From the NCBI GenBank assembly GCA_030448225.1, contig JAUJNJ010000064.1, positions 1 through 30,442 on the forward strand: a stretch of DNA of 30,442 nt, in the 5' to 3' direction. The translations under genes and the position numbers were made by a program. Position 1 is the stretch's first letter; each line of letters starts with the position of its first letter. Source of the DNA: Phycisphaerae bacterium. Its GTDB lineage: Bacteria; Planctomycetota; Phycisphaerae; Tepidisphaerales; Tepidisphaeraceae. Shown one piece after another: positions 20,695 through 30,244 of this stretch. The notes beneath the pieces were generated by a model. That model searched no databases and had not been told where the DNA came from. It was given only the letters and a program-made list of their open reading frames with translations.

Positions 20695-23076
20695 CACCGC
20701 CCGCGTCACCGCCTTGCCCTCGGTCAGCTTCAGCTCCTCGTCCTTGTGTCGGATCGTCAGCCCCGCGCCCTGCTGGAGCGTGTAGGTCGCGTTGCCGTCT
20801 TCGATGTCGATCTCGAGCCGCTGGCCGCGGAAGGTGAGGGGGAAGCGGAGCTTCTGGACGAACCGCTTGGGGTTGAACGAGAGGCGGCCGCCGTAGTCGC
20901 GCATGCCGGCCAGGCCGTAGACGATCGCCATCCAGGTGCCGCCGATGCTGGCGATGTGGACGCCGTCGCGGACGTTGCCGCCGACGTCGGCCAGGTCCAT
21001 CAGCACGGCGTACTTCAGGTACTTCTGCGCGACCTCGTCGTACCCCAGTTCGTTGGCGACGATGCTCTGGATGCAGGCCGACAGCGAGCTGTCGCCGGTC
21101 GTGAGCGGGTCGTAGTAGTCGAAGTTCCGCCGCTTCTGCTCCATCGTGAACTCGTTGCCGAGCAGGAACATCGCCAGCACGATGTCCGCCTGCTTGATCA
21201 CCTGCTGGCGGTAGATGACCAGCGGGTGGTAGTGCAGCAGGAGCGGGAACTTGTCCTTCGGCGTGTTCCGGATGTCCCACACCTCGCGCTCCAGGAAGCT
21301 GTCGTCCTGCGGGTTCATCTTCGTGCGCTCGTCGTACGGCACGTACATGTGGTCCGCCGCCCGCTTCCAGTCCGCGGACTCCCCGGCGTCGAGGCGGCAG
21401 GTGTGGGCCAGGGCGGCGTAGGCGTCGGGGTGGCGGTCGCGCAGGCCGTCGACGACCTCGGCGGCGTACCAGAGGTTCTCGCGGGCCATCAGGTTCGTGT
21501 ACGCGTTGTTGTTCACGACCGTGCTGTACTCGTCCGGGCCGGTCACGCTGTGGATGCAGAACCGCCCGCCCGTGCGGTCGGAGAAGAACCCCAGGTCGTA
21601 CCAGAGGCGGGCCGTCTCGACGAGGATCTCGGCGCCGTACTCGCGGAGGAACTCCTGGTCGTCGGTCACGTCGACGTACTTCTTGAGCGCGTAGGCGATG
21701 GCGGCGTTGATGTGGTACTGCGCGGTGCCGGCGGCGTAGTACGCGCTGGCCTCCTCGCCGCTGATCGTGCGCCACGGGAACAGCGCGCCGCGCTGGTTGA
21801 GCTCGCGGGCCCGCTCGCGGGCGCGGTCGAGCATCCCGTGGCGGAACGTCAGCAGGTTGCGCGCGGTGCGGGGGTTGGTGTAGATCAGGAACGGCAGGAC
21901 GTACACCTCCATGTCCCAGAAGTAGTGCCCCTCGTACGCCTGCCCGGTCAGCCCCTTGGCCGGCACGCCCGCGTTCTCGACGCGGCCGGTCGCCTGCAAA
22001 AGCTGGAACAGGTTCCAGCGGATGCACTGCTGAAGCCGCGGCGGCGCGCTGGGGCCGGAGACCTCGATGTCGCTCTTGCGCCAGAAGTCCTCGACGAACC
22101 GCCGCTGGTCCTCCAGCAGCGGGTCGAACCCGTGCCGCACCGCGCGGTCGAGCGTGCGCCCGGACCGGGCGCGCAGCTCGGACGGGGCCTCGGTGCCGGA
22201 CGTGTGGTACGTCAGGTACTTGAACAGGCGGAACGGCCGGCCCGGCTCGGCGTCGACCGAGAACACGACCTGCCCGCACTGGTCGGGGCAGGCGCTGCGG
22301 CTCGTGTAGGTGCACTCGGTCTCGACGACGTGCTCCATGCCGCACCCGAGCGTCATCCCGCTGCTGCGCGTGCGGTAGCCCATCAGGACGCGCAGCCCCT
22401 CGTTGAGGATGCGCTCGGGGACCAGCACCTGCTCCTTGAACGCCTTGGCCAGCCGCGGGTCGTCCCCGACCGGCGCGGCGACGCCGAGCCCGCCGGACTG
22501 CTCGGAGCGGGTCGTGTCGACGATCGCGGCGTGGTTGACGATCTCGGACACGATCACGAGCGGCGCCTTGGCGTTGAGGACCGTGACCTCGTAGCGGATG
22601 GCCCCCACGTGCCGCTCGGTGAACGACACCAGCCGCGTCGCGCGGATCGCGACCTGCTTGCCGCTGGGCGTCTCCCACACGACCTGCCGCTCGTAGGTGC
22701 CGCGGCGCATGTCGATCGCGCGCTCGTACTTCAGCAGGTTCGCGCGGTCGAGCGTGAATGGCTCGTCGTCGACGTAGAGGCGGATGATCTTGCCGTCGGG
22801 GACGTTGACCATCGTCTGGCCGGTCTTGGCGAAGCCGAACGCCTTCTCGCCGTAGGGGATGGGCCAGGTCTCGTAGAACCCGTTGACGAACGTGCCGTGC
22901 AGGAACGAGGGGCGCCCCTCCTGGAACCCGCCGCGCATGCCGAGGTAGCCGTTGGCGACCGAGAACGTCGTCTCCGACGCGGCCATGAACTCCGGCGTGT
23001 ACCGCCGCTCGACCCAGCGCCAGTCGTCGATCGGGTAGATGAATTCGGGGGGAAGGACCGGGTCGTGCTTCAACAT
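20692..23076 (-). CDS. glycoside hydrolase family 65 disaccharide phosphorylase
   Basis: The 794-aa enzyme has the GH65 domain order: an N-terminal beta-sandwich (ETTFSVANGYLGMRGGF, FLHGTFVNGFYE), a linker helix, the (alpha/alpha)6 catalytic barrel (YEGHYFWDMEVYVLPFL, SVTGPDEYS) and a small C-terminal beta-sheet domain. The catalytic acid is E516 in GPDEY. The phosphate-binding signature is present as VIKQADIVLAM, DSSLS and HIASIGGTWMA, so the enzyme should be a phosphorylase (maltose, trehalose, kojibiose or nigerose type) and not a hydrolase, releasing beta-glucose-1-phosphate. GGTGA precedes the ATG at 23076. It lies downstream of the beta-phosphoglucomutase-like gene on the same strand, the expected partner. 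The exact disaccharide cannot be told from the sequence. Confidence 0.93.
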   Translation of the reverse strand: MLKHDPVLPPEFIYPIDDWRWVERRYTPEFMAASETTFSVANGYLGMRGGFQEGRPSFLHGTFVNGFYETWPIPYGEKAFGFAKTGQTMVNVPDGKIIRLYVDDEPFTLDRANLLKYERAIDMRRGTYERQVVWETPSGKQVAIRATRLVSFTERHVGAIRYEVTVLNAKAPLVIVSEIVNHAAIVDTTRSEQSGGLGVAAPVGDDPRLAKAFKEQVLVPERILNEGLRVLMGYRTRSSGMTLGCGMEHVVETECTYTSRSACPDQCGQVVFSVDAEPGRPFRLFKYLTYHTSGTEAPSELRARSGRTLDRAVRHGFDPLLEDQRRFVEDFWRKSDIEVSGPSAPPRLQQCIRWNLFQLLQATGRVENAGVPAKGLTGQAYEGHYFWDMEVYVLPFLIYTNPRTARNLLTFRHGMLDRARERARELNQRGALFPWRTISGEEASAYYAAGTAQYHINAAIAYALKKYVDVTDDQEFLREYGAEILVETARLWYDLGFFSDRTGGRFCIHSVTGPDEYSTVVNNNAYTNLMARENLWYAAEVVDGLRDRHPDAYAALAHTCRLDAGESADWKRAADHMYVPYDERTKMNPQDDSFLEREVWDIRNTPKDKFPLLLHYHPLVIYRQQVIKQADIVLAMFLLGNEFTMEQKRRNFDYYDPLTTGDSSLSACIQSIVANELGYDEVAQKYLKYAVLMDLADVGGNVRDGVHIASIGGTWMAIVYGLAGMRDYGGRLSFNPKRFVQKLRFPLTFRGQRLEIDIEDGNATYTLQQGAGLTIRHKDEELKLTEGKAVTRAV

Positions 23077-23262
23077 GTCAGGTCACCAAGGAGCCACCAG
23101 CGGGATGGAACGCCGTCGATCGGGGAGCGGGAGGGATCATCCACAGATCGTGCGGATTTCACAGGTCGAGATCGCGTCGGAATTGTTCGATATTCGTCGA
23201 CGCGTCCGGGCGGTTCTGTCGGCCGTGCGACGGGCATCTCCCCCGCCGCGTGCGGGAGGCCG

Positions 23263-23286
23263 CGGGTGTGCACGCGTGCACGCCCG
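23263..23286. promoter_or_regulatory. 24-bp palindrome upstream of GH65
   Basis: The perfect palindrome GTGCACGCGTGCAC (23268-23281) is extended by CGGGT/GCCCG to 24 bases with one mismatch. It lies about 190 bases upstream of the GH65 start and 44 bases past the end of the HAD gene. A central CG is typical of LacI-type operators that control sugar genes, so this may be an operator. It has no T-run, which makes a terminator less likely. Confidence 0.4.
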
Positions 23287-23329
23287 TGTCATCGGCGCAA
23301 CCGCGGCGGGTTGATCGTTCTCGCGCGCC

Positions 23330-24139
23330 TCACCTCACCAGTTCGGACAAATCGCCGACGACGACGTCGGCGCCGTGGCGGCGCAGCGCGTCGGCGTGCC
23401 CCTCGCGGTCGACGCCGATCACTAGGCCGAACCGCCCCGCCCGCCCCGCCTCGACGCCCGAGAGCGCGTCCTCGACCACGACCGACCGCGCGGCGGTCGC
23501 GCCGAGCACCTCGGCGGCGCGCAGGAACGAGTCGGGCGCGGGCTTGCCGGCGATGTCCTGCTCGACGAGCGTCAGGCCGTCGACGCGGACGCGGAACAGC
23601 CCGTCCATCTTCGCCGCCCGCAGCACCGGCCCGCAGTTGCGGCTCGACGAGACGACGCCGAGCGCGAACCCTTCGTCGATCAGTTGTCGCACCCACCGGA
23701 CCGAACCGGGGTACGGCTCGACCTCGCCGGCGTCGATCGCCTGCTTCACGACCGCGTCCTTGCGGTTGCCGAGGGCGCAGATCGACCCGTCGCCCGGCGC
23801 GTCGGACGGGTCGCCGTACGGCAAATCGATCTGTCGGGACGCGAGGAAGCTGCGCACGCCCTCGTAGCGGGGCTTGCCGTCGACGTAGCGCTTGTAGTCG
23901 GCGTCGATGTCGAACGGGAGGAAGCGCGGGTCGCGCGGATCGGCGGCGCGGACCGATTGCTCGCGCAAGTACTCGTCGAACATCCGCTTCCACGCCTTGG
24001 CGTGGATGGCGGCGGTCGAGGTGAGCACGCCGTCAAGGTCGAACAGCACCGCGTCGTACGCCTCACGCGTCACCAGCGTCGTGAGCGGGCCGGCGTGCGG
24101 CGCCGCCGCGGCCCGGGGGGGTTGTTGATCCACTGCCAT
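23330..24139 (-). CDS. beta-phosphoglucomutase-like HAD hydrolase
   Basis: The 269-aa protein belongs to the HAD superfamily, beta-phosphoglucomutase subgroup. Motif I is LFDLDGVLTS with D34 (nucleophile) and D36 (acid/base); the helical cap follows (HAKAWKRMFDEYL, RYVDGKPRYEGV). Motif II is VVSSSRN, motif III is K in GKPAPDSFL, and motif IV is VVEDALSGVEAG. The cap motif DGKPRYEGV is typical of the GH65-associated type. It should turn beta-glucose-1-phosphate from the GH65 reaction into glucose-6-phosphate for glycolysis. I chose the ATG at 24139 over 24217 because the extra N-terminus is unlike the family; no clear ribosome-binding site is seen at either. The gene pair resembles the Rv3400/Rv3401 arrangement of mycobacteria. 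Confidence 0.9.
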   Translation of the reverse strand: MAVDQQPPRAAAAPHAGPLTTLVTREAYDAVLFDLDGVLTSTAAIHAKAWKRMFDEYLREQSVRAADPRDPRFLPFDIDADYKRYVDGKPRYEGVRSFLASRQIDLPYGDPSDAPGDGSICALGNRKDAVVKQAIDAGEVEPYPGSVRWVRQLIDEGFALGVVSSSRNCGPVLRAAKMDGLFRVRVDGLTLVEQDIAGKPAPDSFLRAAEVLGATAARSVVVEDALSGVEAGRAGRFGLVIGVDREGHADALRRHGADVVVGDLSELVR

Positions 24140-24350
24140 AGGCCGCGCATTGTGGGCGCGGCGGCCGGATCTTGTGAAGAGGGTTTGTTGCAAGCGGCCA
24201 GGAAGGCGCGAGTCCAATGCGCGGCAGGCTTTACGCTCGCGCGTGAGAAGGTTTACAGACGCGGGAATGGCGCGGACGTCGGCATCGGGGCAAGCCCCCG
24301 GGTGCCGTCTGGTCGCTCGGCACGAAAGGGTAAATGTCTCGATTGCCGCG

Positions 24351-24489
24351 TTTAGCCGGCTCGCTTGCGAGCCGCGTCACGGTGCGCGGAGCGGGTGATA
24401 TGCGCGCGATCGACTGGAAGCTCCCGAGCGCGTTTCCCCCGTCACGCGCCGACGCGCCGAGACGCGGCTCGCAAGCGAGCCGACTAAGG
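24351..24489. repeat. foldback element, TTAGCCGGCTCGC arms
   Basis: The left arm TTTAGCCGGCTCGCTTGCGA (24351-24370, continuing GCCGCGTC) and the right arm GACGCGGCTCGCAAGCGAGC (24461-24480, continuing CGACTAAG) are near-perfect reverse complements about 80 bases apart. Each arm is itself a small hairpin (GGCTCGC-TT-GCGAGCC). A diverged pair is at 2634-2758 and a single arm occurs in repeat copy B. The 24140-24350 stretch before it, upstream of the HAD gene, shows no supported gene. Confidence 0.88.
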
Positions 24490-24518
24490 GCGTCTAAACG
24501 AACCGCGGTGGGCAAGTT

Positions 24519-24596
24519 GTCATCCTGAGGGCAGCGAAGGATCCCACGCGGGTGTCGCACGAACCACGGGAGATCCTTCGCTGCGCTCAGGATGAC
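24519..24596. repeat. foldback element, GTCATCCTGAG family, second copy
   Basis: GTCATCCTGAG at 24519-24529 pairs exactly with CTCAGGATGAC ending at 24596, with CAGCGAAGGATC and GATCCTTCGCTG inside the arms. It is the same element as at 12366-12444, with an unrelated centre. It stands directly beside the 24351 element. Confidence 0.88.
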
Positions 24597-24672
24597 ATTT
24601 CTCGCGGACCGGTACTTTTAGAAGCTCTAAATGGGGGTTACCCGCTCAACGAACACCTTCCAAAAACCACAA

Positions 24673-24739
24673 GATGAAGGCGGAAGGCGTGAAGGATCGT
24701 TCTCCCCTTCATCCTTCCGCCTTCATCCGTCATCCTTCG
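24673..24739. repeat. foldback element, GATGAAGGCGGAAGG words
   Basis: GATGAAGGCGGAAGG (24673-24687) pairs exactly with CCTTCCGCCTTCATC (24713-24727). Further GAAGGAT/ATCCTTC words extend both sides to 24739. It ends one base before the stop codon of the sugar-isomerase gene (TAA at 24741-24743), where it may form the transcript end. Confidence 0.85.
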
Positions 24740-24740
24740 A

Positions 24741-25666
24741 TTACACGTCGCAGATGCGCCCGGCCTGCGCGAGCGACGCGAGCGGCTCGCGGGCGGGGAT
24801 GAACTCCTGGCCGAGCCACCCCTTGAAGCCGGTGTCGATCACCGCCTCGATGATCGCGGGGTAGAACAGTTCCTGGCTCTGGTCGATCTCGTGGCGGCCG
24901 GGGACGCCGCCGGTGTGGTAGTGGCCGAGGTAGTCCTTGTGCTTGCGGATCGTGGCGATCACGTCGCCCTCCATGATCTGCATGTGGTAGATGTCGTACA
25001 GCAGTTTGAACCGCTCGGACCCGACGAGCTTGCAGACCCCCACGCCCCACTCGGTGTGGTCGCACATGTAGTCCTTGTGGTCCACCTTGCTGTTGAGCAG
25101 TTCCATGCAGACAGTGACCCGCTTCTCCTCCGCCAGCGACATGACCTGCTTCAGCGCCTCGGCGCAGTTGCGCATCCCCTCCTCGTCGCTCATGCCGGCG
25201 CGGTTGCCCGAGAAGCAGATCACGTTCGGGAACCCGGCCTCGGCCGAGGCGTTGATGCCGTCGCGGATCTTGCCGAGGCACTCCTCCCAGTTCTCCTTGC
25301 GGTTGAGGCCCTTCTCGATCGAGTGGCTCGGCGTCATCGTGCCGACGAGGTTGTGCTTCTTGAGCGTCGTAGATGCTCATGCCGACGAAGTCCGATGCCA
25401 TAGCCCATCTTCGCGGCTCCTCGGCGCAGGCGTCCTCGATGTCGATCTTGCCGTACCAGCGGGCGACGGTCTGCCCGATCACCCGCCTGGATCGCCGGCT
25501 TGATCGTCCGCGGCGGCGCCCGGCGGCCAGGGCCTGTGCGTCAGCCGCAGGGCTGACGCGCGGCCGCGCGGCGACCTTCGCCGCGCCCGGCAGCAGCAAC
25601 GGTGACCAAACGCTGCGGCGGACGAAGGACACGATCGGGATCGGCAAGGTGCTACTGGTTCATCAT
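24741..25666 (-). pseudogene. sugar phosphate isomerase/epimerase (hydroxypyruvate-isomerase-like), frameshifted N-terminus
   Basis: The C-terminal 199 residues are intact and form most of an AP-endonuclease-2-type TIM barrel: NVICFSGNRAGMSDEEG, VTVCMELLNSKVDHKDYMCD, LYDIYHMQIMEGD, YHTGGVPGRHEIDQSQELFYP and GWLGQEF, including the His/Glu/Asp metal ligands expected of hydroxypyruvate isomerase and xylose-isomerase-like proteins. The N-terminal part is spread over three frames: a basic/hydrophobic leader (VRRSVWSPLLLPGAAK), TIKPAIQA, IGQTVARWYGKIDIEDACAE, AAKMGYGI and TLKKHNLVGTMTPSHS. Planctomycete relatives commonly have such an exported N-terminus. The likely start is the ATG pair ending at 25666, behind GGAG. 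At least four indels lie between 25340 and 25660. The isomerised substrate is unknown. Confidence 0.75.
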
Positions 25667-26941
25667 TCCGCTCCGGAAGGTGAAAGAACGCGCTGCTTAC
25701 TGACGGAAGGCAACCCGCAGAACGAGGAACCGCGCGCCGCCGCCGCGCATCAAAGACGTGTCACCCGCGAAGGTCGCGAACGCCTCGCCTCGGGCACGTT
25801 CGCGTGGCCCTGGCCACGCCGAGCGCCTGACGTCCCGCGGTACTCCAGAGCATCACGGAATTCTCCAGGAGAGCCTTCGCCAGTACCTCGATGCGGGTAT
25901 TCGGATAGGCTCTAAATGGGATGCACGGGCGAGGTCATCCAGCGCGGCCGCGCCGCTGGAAAGCATCATTCGCCAACGCCTGCCCTTCTCCAGCACGCCG
26001 CGCGGCGTCGGGCCAGCGAATGGAAGGATGCTCGAACAGGGTAGGACGGGTCGCGGCCGTGCATCGCCCGGCAGCCGAGCGATTACCGCCGGCGACGGCA
26101 CGTTCACCGGGACATCGCGGGAGTCGACATCCCAGACGGTCGCGCGGCAGTTCCTTCCGCTCGGCCGACGGCTCGGTGGAGAAGACGACGTGGTAGAACT
26201 ACCCGTGGGTGCGCGCGCGCGTCGGCGGACGCGACTCCTGCCCGGCGAATAACGCCCGTGCGCCACATCTTCCGCTCGCGCGCGGCCTGGGCGGGTCCTT
26301 CGACGCCTCGTCGGCCAGCGGCTTCATCAGCGGCTGTACCGGCTCTTGAGGCGAACCAGTCGCCCGCCGGGGCAGTTCACTCGATCGCGGCGGTCGGCGG
26401 CGTCGAGGACGGCCTACGGTCTGCTCGATCCGCAGCGATAACGAGAACATCGGGTAACGTCGGCCACCGTCGCGCGGCCTTCAAGCCGAACGTGTTCCCG
26501 ACGAGCAGCCGAACGCGGCCGTCGCGACGCGGGGCCAGCCGCCGCCGACGCGGTCGCCCCCATCGTGCGGCGGCGGCGTCGGCGGTCGTGCCGCCGCCGT
26601 CGTCATCGCGGACAAGCGCCCGCGAACAGGAGCATCAGCAGCGGCGGCGACCAGGGCGAGCGGCGTGCGGCGCGATCGCCCCGCCCATGCCGCGCGGCGG
26701 GCGTCGTCGGCGGCGCAGGAGCGTGCGCGATCGCCCCCGCCGGCGCCGTCGCCGCCACGTTCGCCGGGGCCGTGGTGACGGCAGCGGCGTTGGCGGTACA
26801 TCGACGTACGTCACACGCTTGAACAGGTCGAGCTTCGCCGAGGATCGCCACGCGCCCGGCGGTCGGACGCGTCGCCGCCGTCGTACGCGACGACGAGGTC
26901 GCGGCGGAAGATCCCGCCGCCCCGCCCACCGCAGCAGGCGG
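25667..26941. other. degenerate or error-rich stretch without a definable gene
   Basis: The base composition and third-position GC look coding on the minus strand, but no frame stays open with a recognisable protein. Weak hints are YHVVFSTEPSAERKELPRD near 26200, and MMLSSGAAALDDLARASHLEP near 25950, which loosely resembles a helix-turn-helix segment of planctomycete resolvase-type genes. A third is AKLDLFKRVTYVDV near 26820, which resembles part of the DUF393/DCC family often found beside HTTM genes; its CxxC site is not visible. None is strong enough to name. The stretch may hold two or three frameshifted genes. Confidence 0.35.
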
Positions 26942-27906
26942 TCAGTCGACGAACGTCACGAAGTTCAGCATGAGGCTCCAGAACTGGATCTTCATGAGGA
27001 AGTACGTGCGAGGTGGAACTTCAGCGCGACGATCACCGCCAGCGGCCCAGCGTGCGGAAGAAGATCATGAACACGGCCAGGCTCGAACGCGGTCGCGCTG
27101 CCCGCCGAGCTGGTACGGACCAGGTAGGCGTCGGGCCATCACGGTCGCCCGCGTCGTCGGCGAAGACGTCGCGGCTGGAACCAGGCCTCCCATCCGGTTG
27201 CGGAAGTTGTAGCTGAAGGCCCAGTCGGTCCCGCTGTCCACCACTTGTGCAGGCCGGGAAAAGTAGATCCAGGCCGATCAGGATCCAGACGAACCGCAGC
27301 GGCAGCGCCTGCCGCCGGGCCCGGCGCTGGCGGCGCGAGGGCGCTCGGCCGAGCGGCCGCCGCGCCAACCGACGCCCGCACGAGCAAGGCGGCGTCGACG
27401 CTCAGCACGTCGGCGCGGCGGCTGGCGGCGAGATGGCGGCGAACCAAACAGGTGGTGCGTGTGGTTGACCTTGCCGTAGTACTGCGGCACGCCCAGCGCA
27501 TACAGCGCCCGACAGCACGACAGGCCACCGCTCGTGCGCGAGGATAGCCCGATCATCGCCGTGAAGCTGAAGACGCGCGCGTCCGAGGTGCGCGCCCAAA
27601 TCGGGCGAGATCGGCAGCACCGCCAGCACGCGGGCCCACGCGAACGACGGCTCCGGCGGGGTCTGCTGCGTTTTGCGGCAGGCGGGAGTAGAAGTCGACC
27701 GTCGCCGGGTCGTATCCTTGGCCGAAGTCCGTGAACACCGCGGCGAAGAAGACGATGCGATCGCCAGGTTCGTCGGTGACGTGGCGGCGGCGAAGAAGTC
27801 GCGTAGCGCACCGGCCGAGCCGGTCGCGCCACCACGCCGCGCGGGCCAACAGGGTCGCGGCCCGATCAGCGTAGTGGGAATAGGTCAGTCGTGTCTGCGC
27901 ATCCAT
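26942..27906 (-). pseudogene. HTTM-family membrane protein, frameshifted
   Basis: The ATG at 27906 starts MDAQTRLTYSHYADRAATLL. Fragments in all three frames then give the HTTM (horizontally transferred transmembrane domain, related to vitamin K-dependent carboxylase) pattern in order: IVFFAAVFTDFGQGYDP, VFSFTAMIGLSSR, LYALGVPQYYGKVNHTHHL, RQALPLRFVWILIGL, FPGLHKWW, then a last segment MKIQFWSLMLNFVTFVD and a stop at 26942. The paired histidine loop NHTHH between membrane helices is typical. Joined, the protein would have about 320 residues and several transmembrane helices. It lies downstream of a second HTTM gene on the same strand, suggesting tandem duplication. Planctomycete HTTM proteins have no confirmed activity. 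Confidence 0.65.
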
Positions 27907-28059
27907 GGTGGTGCTCCCCGCCCGCGACGAGGTCTATAACACAGCACGCGCGGGGCGAGGTCGCGGCCCGCGCGTGGCTGTACTCGTCGGTCCGGTTCTC
28001 GCACGCGCGCGCGCCCGCGGTGGACGCGCCGGAGGGGGTCGAATGGCTCTGCCGCTCGT

Positions 28060-28083
28060 GGCTTAGCCGCAGGGCGCTAAGCC
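28060..28083. repeat. small hairpin between the two HTTM genes
   Basis: GGCTTAGC-CGCAGGGC-GCTAAGCC is a perfect 8-pair stem with an 8-base loop. It lies between the stop of the upstream HTTM gene (28139) and the start of the downstream one (27906) on the minus strand. It could end the upstream transcript. It shares the TTAGCC core with the elements at 2634 and 24351, which may be coincidental. Confidence 0.6.
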
Positions 28084-28138
28084 GCCAGCGGCTTGGTCGC
28101 GCTCCACACCGACGTCACCGACCGCATGAAACTCCGCC

Positions 28139-30244
28139 CTACTCCGCGCCCGAGTCGAGCTGCGCCGCGGAGGACGTGACGGCGGTGTCCGGCACGATCT
28201 CGTCGCCGACGAGCTTCGCCTGGTGGACGAGCCGGGCCTTGACCGGCGGCTCGTGCCCCTGCTCCGGGGCGCTGTAGCGCGTGTTGACCCAGAACTGCAC
28301 GGCCCGCGCGTCCTTCAACTGCGGGTTCTCCAGGGTGAGCATCTCCCAGAACGCGTGGAGCTGCTCGGGGTCCCGGTTCTCGCCGACGATCCGGCACATC
28401 GACGTGTAGCGCGGGCGGGTCATGACGTCCATCATCCGCTTCTCGTCCCACGCGATCGGCCGGCCGGCTTCGTCGAGCGCGACGACGTCGAAGTCGGCCT
28501 TGAGGTGCGATGCGCTCTTCTCGAACAGCGGGTAGCACGGAGACGGCCGCCCGTGGTACTGGCCGGTCAGCCGGAGTAGAGGTTCGGCGTCAACGACCGC
28601 GGCCGCCAGCAGCACCGGCCAGGCGCGCCGGGGGCGACCACGCGGGGCCGCCGCGCCGGCCAGGGCCGCCGCCGCCGCCACGTCCCGGCCGCGCGGGTCG
28701 AGCAGCAGGTAGACGAGCGGCCAGACGAGCCCAGGCACCAGGTTCCGCGCCAGCAACGCCCGCAGGGCGGCGGCGCCGGTCGAGTCCCGACCCTTGGCCG
28801 TCGCCCGCGCCCGAGTTCGGCCGGCGTCGTCGCAGTACTCGACGTTGCCGAGCAGGTCCAGCGCGCAGCGTCGCGACCGACCGCCCGCGCGGCATTGCGG
28901 CCGTCGTACTGAACATCATGCCCAGGTCCGCTTTCGGCCGACCCACCCGAAGACGCGGTCCCACTCGATCATCGAGACGTAGCTCGTCTGCAGCGTGTAG
29001 AACGGGATGCGCATCGTGAAGTGGATCATCCGGTGGAAGCCCACGCCCATCAGGATCGCCAGGTACCGCAGCCGCGGAAGAGATCGCGACGATGAACCCC
29101 ATCTCGAAGATCAGCGTCACGGCGGCGGGCTGGTAGAGCAGCGAGTACTTGTCGATCCGGAACATCGGCTGCCGCGTACCGGGCTGCCACGTCAGGCCCA
29201 TGTTGAGCCACTTCCACTCGGCCAGGTGCTTGAAGTCGCTGAACGCCCAAACGATGCCGCTGTACCAGTACTTCCAGAACCCCGGGAAGAAGTAGCAGAT
29301 GCCGATGATCACCCACACGAACCGCAGGGGCAGCGCGTAGCCCCGCGCCGGCGCGGGCGGCTCGGTGACGCCGCCGTCGGCGCGGCGGCGGGCGGCGAGG
29401 ACACGTCGACCGACAGGTGGTCGCCGCACCGGCTGGCCATGCAGATCGCGGCGAACAGAACATGTGGTGGAAGTGGTTCGTCTGCCCGAAGTACTGCGGG
29501 ATCGGTCGCGAACAGCCCGAACGCCAGCACGAGCGCGGCGCCGTGCGGCTGAAGAACCCGAGGATCGCGGTCCGCAGAACACGTTCATCGGCGTCAACGC
29601 CCACCCGGCGGCCGTCGGGTTGATCAGCAGGCGGAACCGGTCGGCGACGAACCAATCCCCACTTCAGCAGCGGCTCATGCCGGTCGGGACGTGGAACAGT
29701 TCCTGGGGCAGCCCGGCGAAGAACGTGATCTGCTCGCGGCCGTTGTCGTTGTCGAGGTTGAACAGGATCGTCGCGAACAGCACGATCCGGTAGATCGCCA
29801 GGTTCATCGGGTGCGACGCGGCCAGCCACACGTCGCATGAGCTTCACCGCGCGGTCCCACCGCGGACGGCGATCGCGGCCAGGCCCGGCGGCGATGCACA
29901 GCAGCGCGACGCGGGAGGCCGCCTTCTGGGGCGGAAGCTCGGGTGGCTCAGCGCGACGTGGTCGACCGGCGCCCGCTCGTTCCCCTCGGCGACCGCGCGG
30001 GCGACGTCGAGCGTGTCTGACGTCGGGTTGCGAAGGCGTGGTACCCCGTAGGCGAGCAGCCCGCCGCGGCCAGCAGCAGCAACGCCGCCGCGACCGCGCC
30101 GCACCGGCGGCGCGGGCGGCCGCGTCCGGCCCGATGAGGCCGAGCGCGCGCGCGGCGGCGGTCGGCGGCGGCGGCGATGCCTCTCGCGTCGGCGGGCGAC
30201 AAGGGGGCGGTGTTGGTCGTCGTTGTCGTCGTGTTCGTTGTCAT
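28139..30244 (-). pseudogene. large HTTM-family membrane protein, frameshifted
   Basis: Joined across frames this would be about 700 residues. The likely ATG is at 30244 (MTTNTTTTTTNTAPLSPADA), followed by two hydrophobic segments (near 30050-30090 and 29860-29900), then ASHPMNLAIYRIVLFATILF, LLKWGLV, IPQYFGQTNHFHHMF, ALPLRFVWVIIGICYFFPGF, SLLYQPAAVTLIFEMGFIV and MIHFTMRIPFYTLQTSYVSM. This is the HTTM pattern, with the NHFHH loop. A clean C-terminal part (28139-28756) has two helices and a soluble tail containing QYHGRPSPCYPLFEKSASH and YTSMCRIVGENRDPEQ. Eight or more frame changes lie between 28750 and 30200. The N-terminal 110 residues or the clean C-terminal part could be separate genes. 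Confidence 0.65.

Noticed and set aside
20746..24024. Very long open frame on the plus strand antisense to GH65 and HAD
   Set aside because: It mirrors two well-supported enzymes on the minus strand and is rich in Arg, Val, Asp and His from GC-rich complementary codons. It has no domain pattern of its own.
24624..25920. 12-base word GCTCTAAATGGG shared by 24624-24635 and 25909-25920
   Set aside because: It is too short and there is no extended similarity or structure around it; it could be a trace of a repeat but cannot be supported.
26150..26220. Transposase of the REP-associated type suggested by YHVVFST
   Set aside because: Seven residues match by eye, but the following sequence has none of the His/Tyr catalytic blocks in any frame.
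26800..26941. DUF393/DCC thiol-disulfide oxidoreductase beside HTTM
   Set aside because: Only a short RVTYVDV-like segment fits and the defining CxxC is not visible in any frame.
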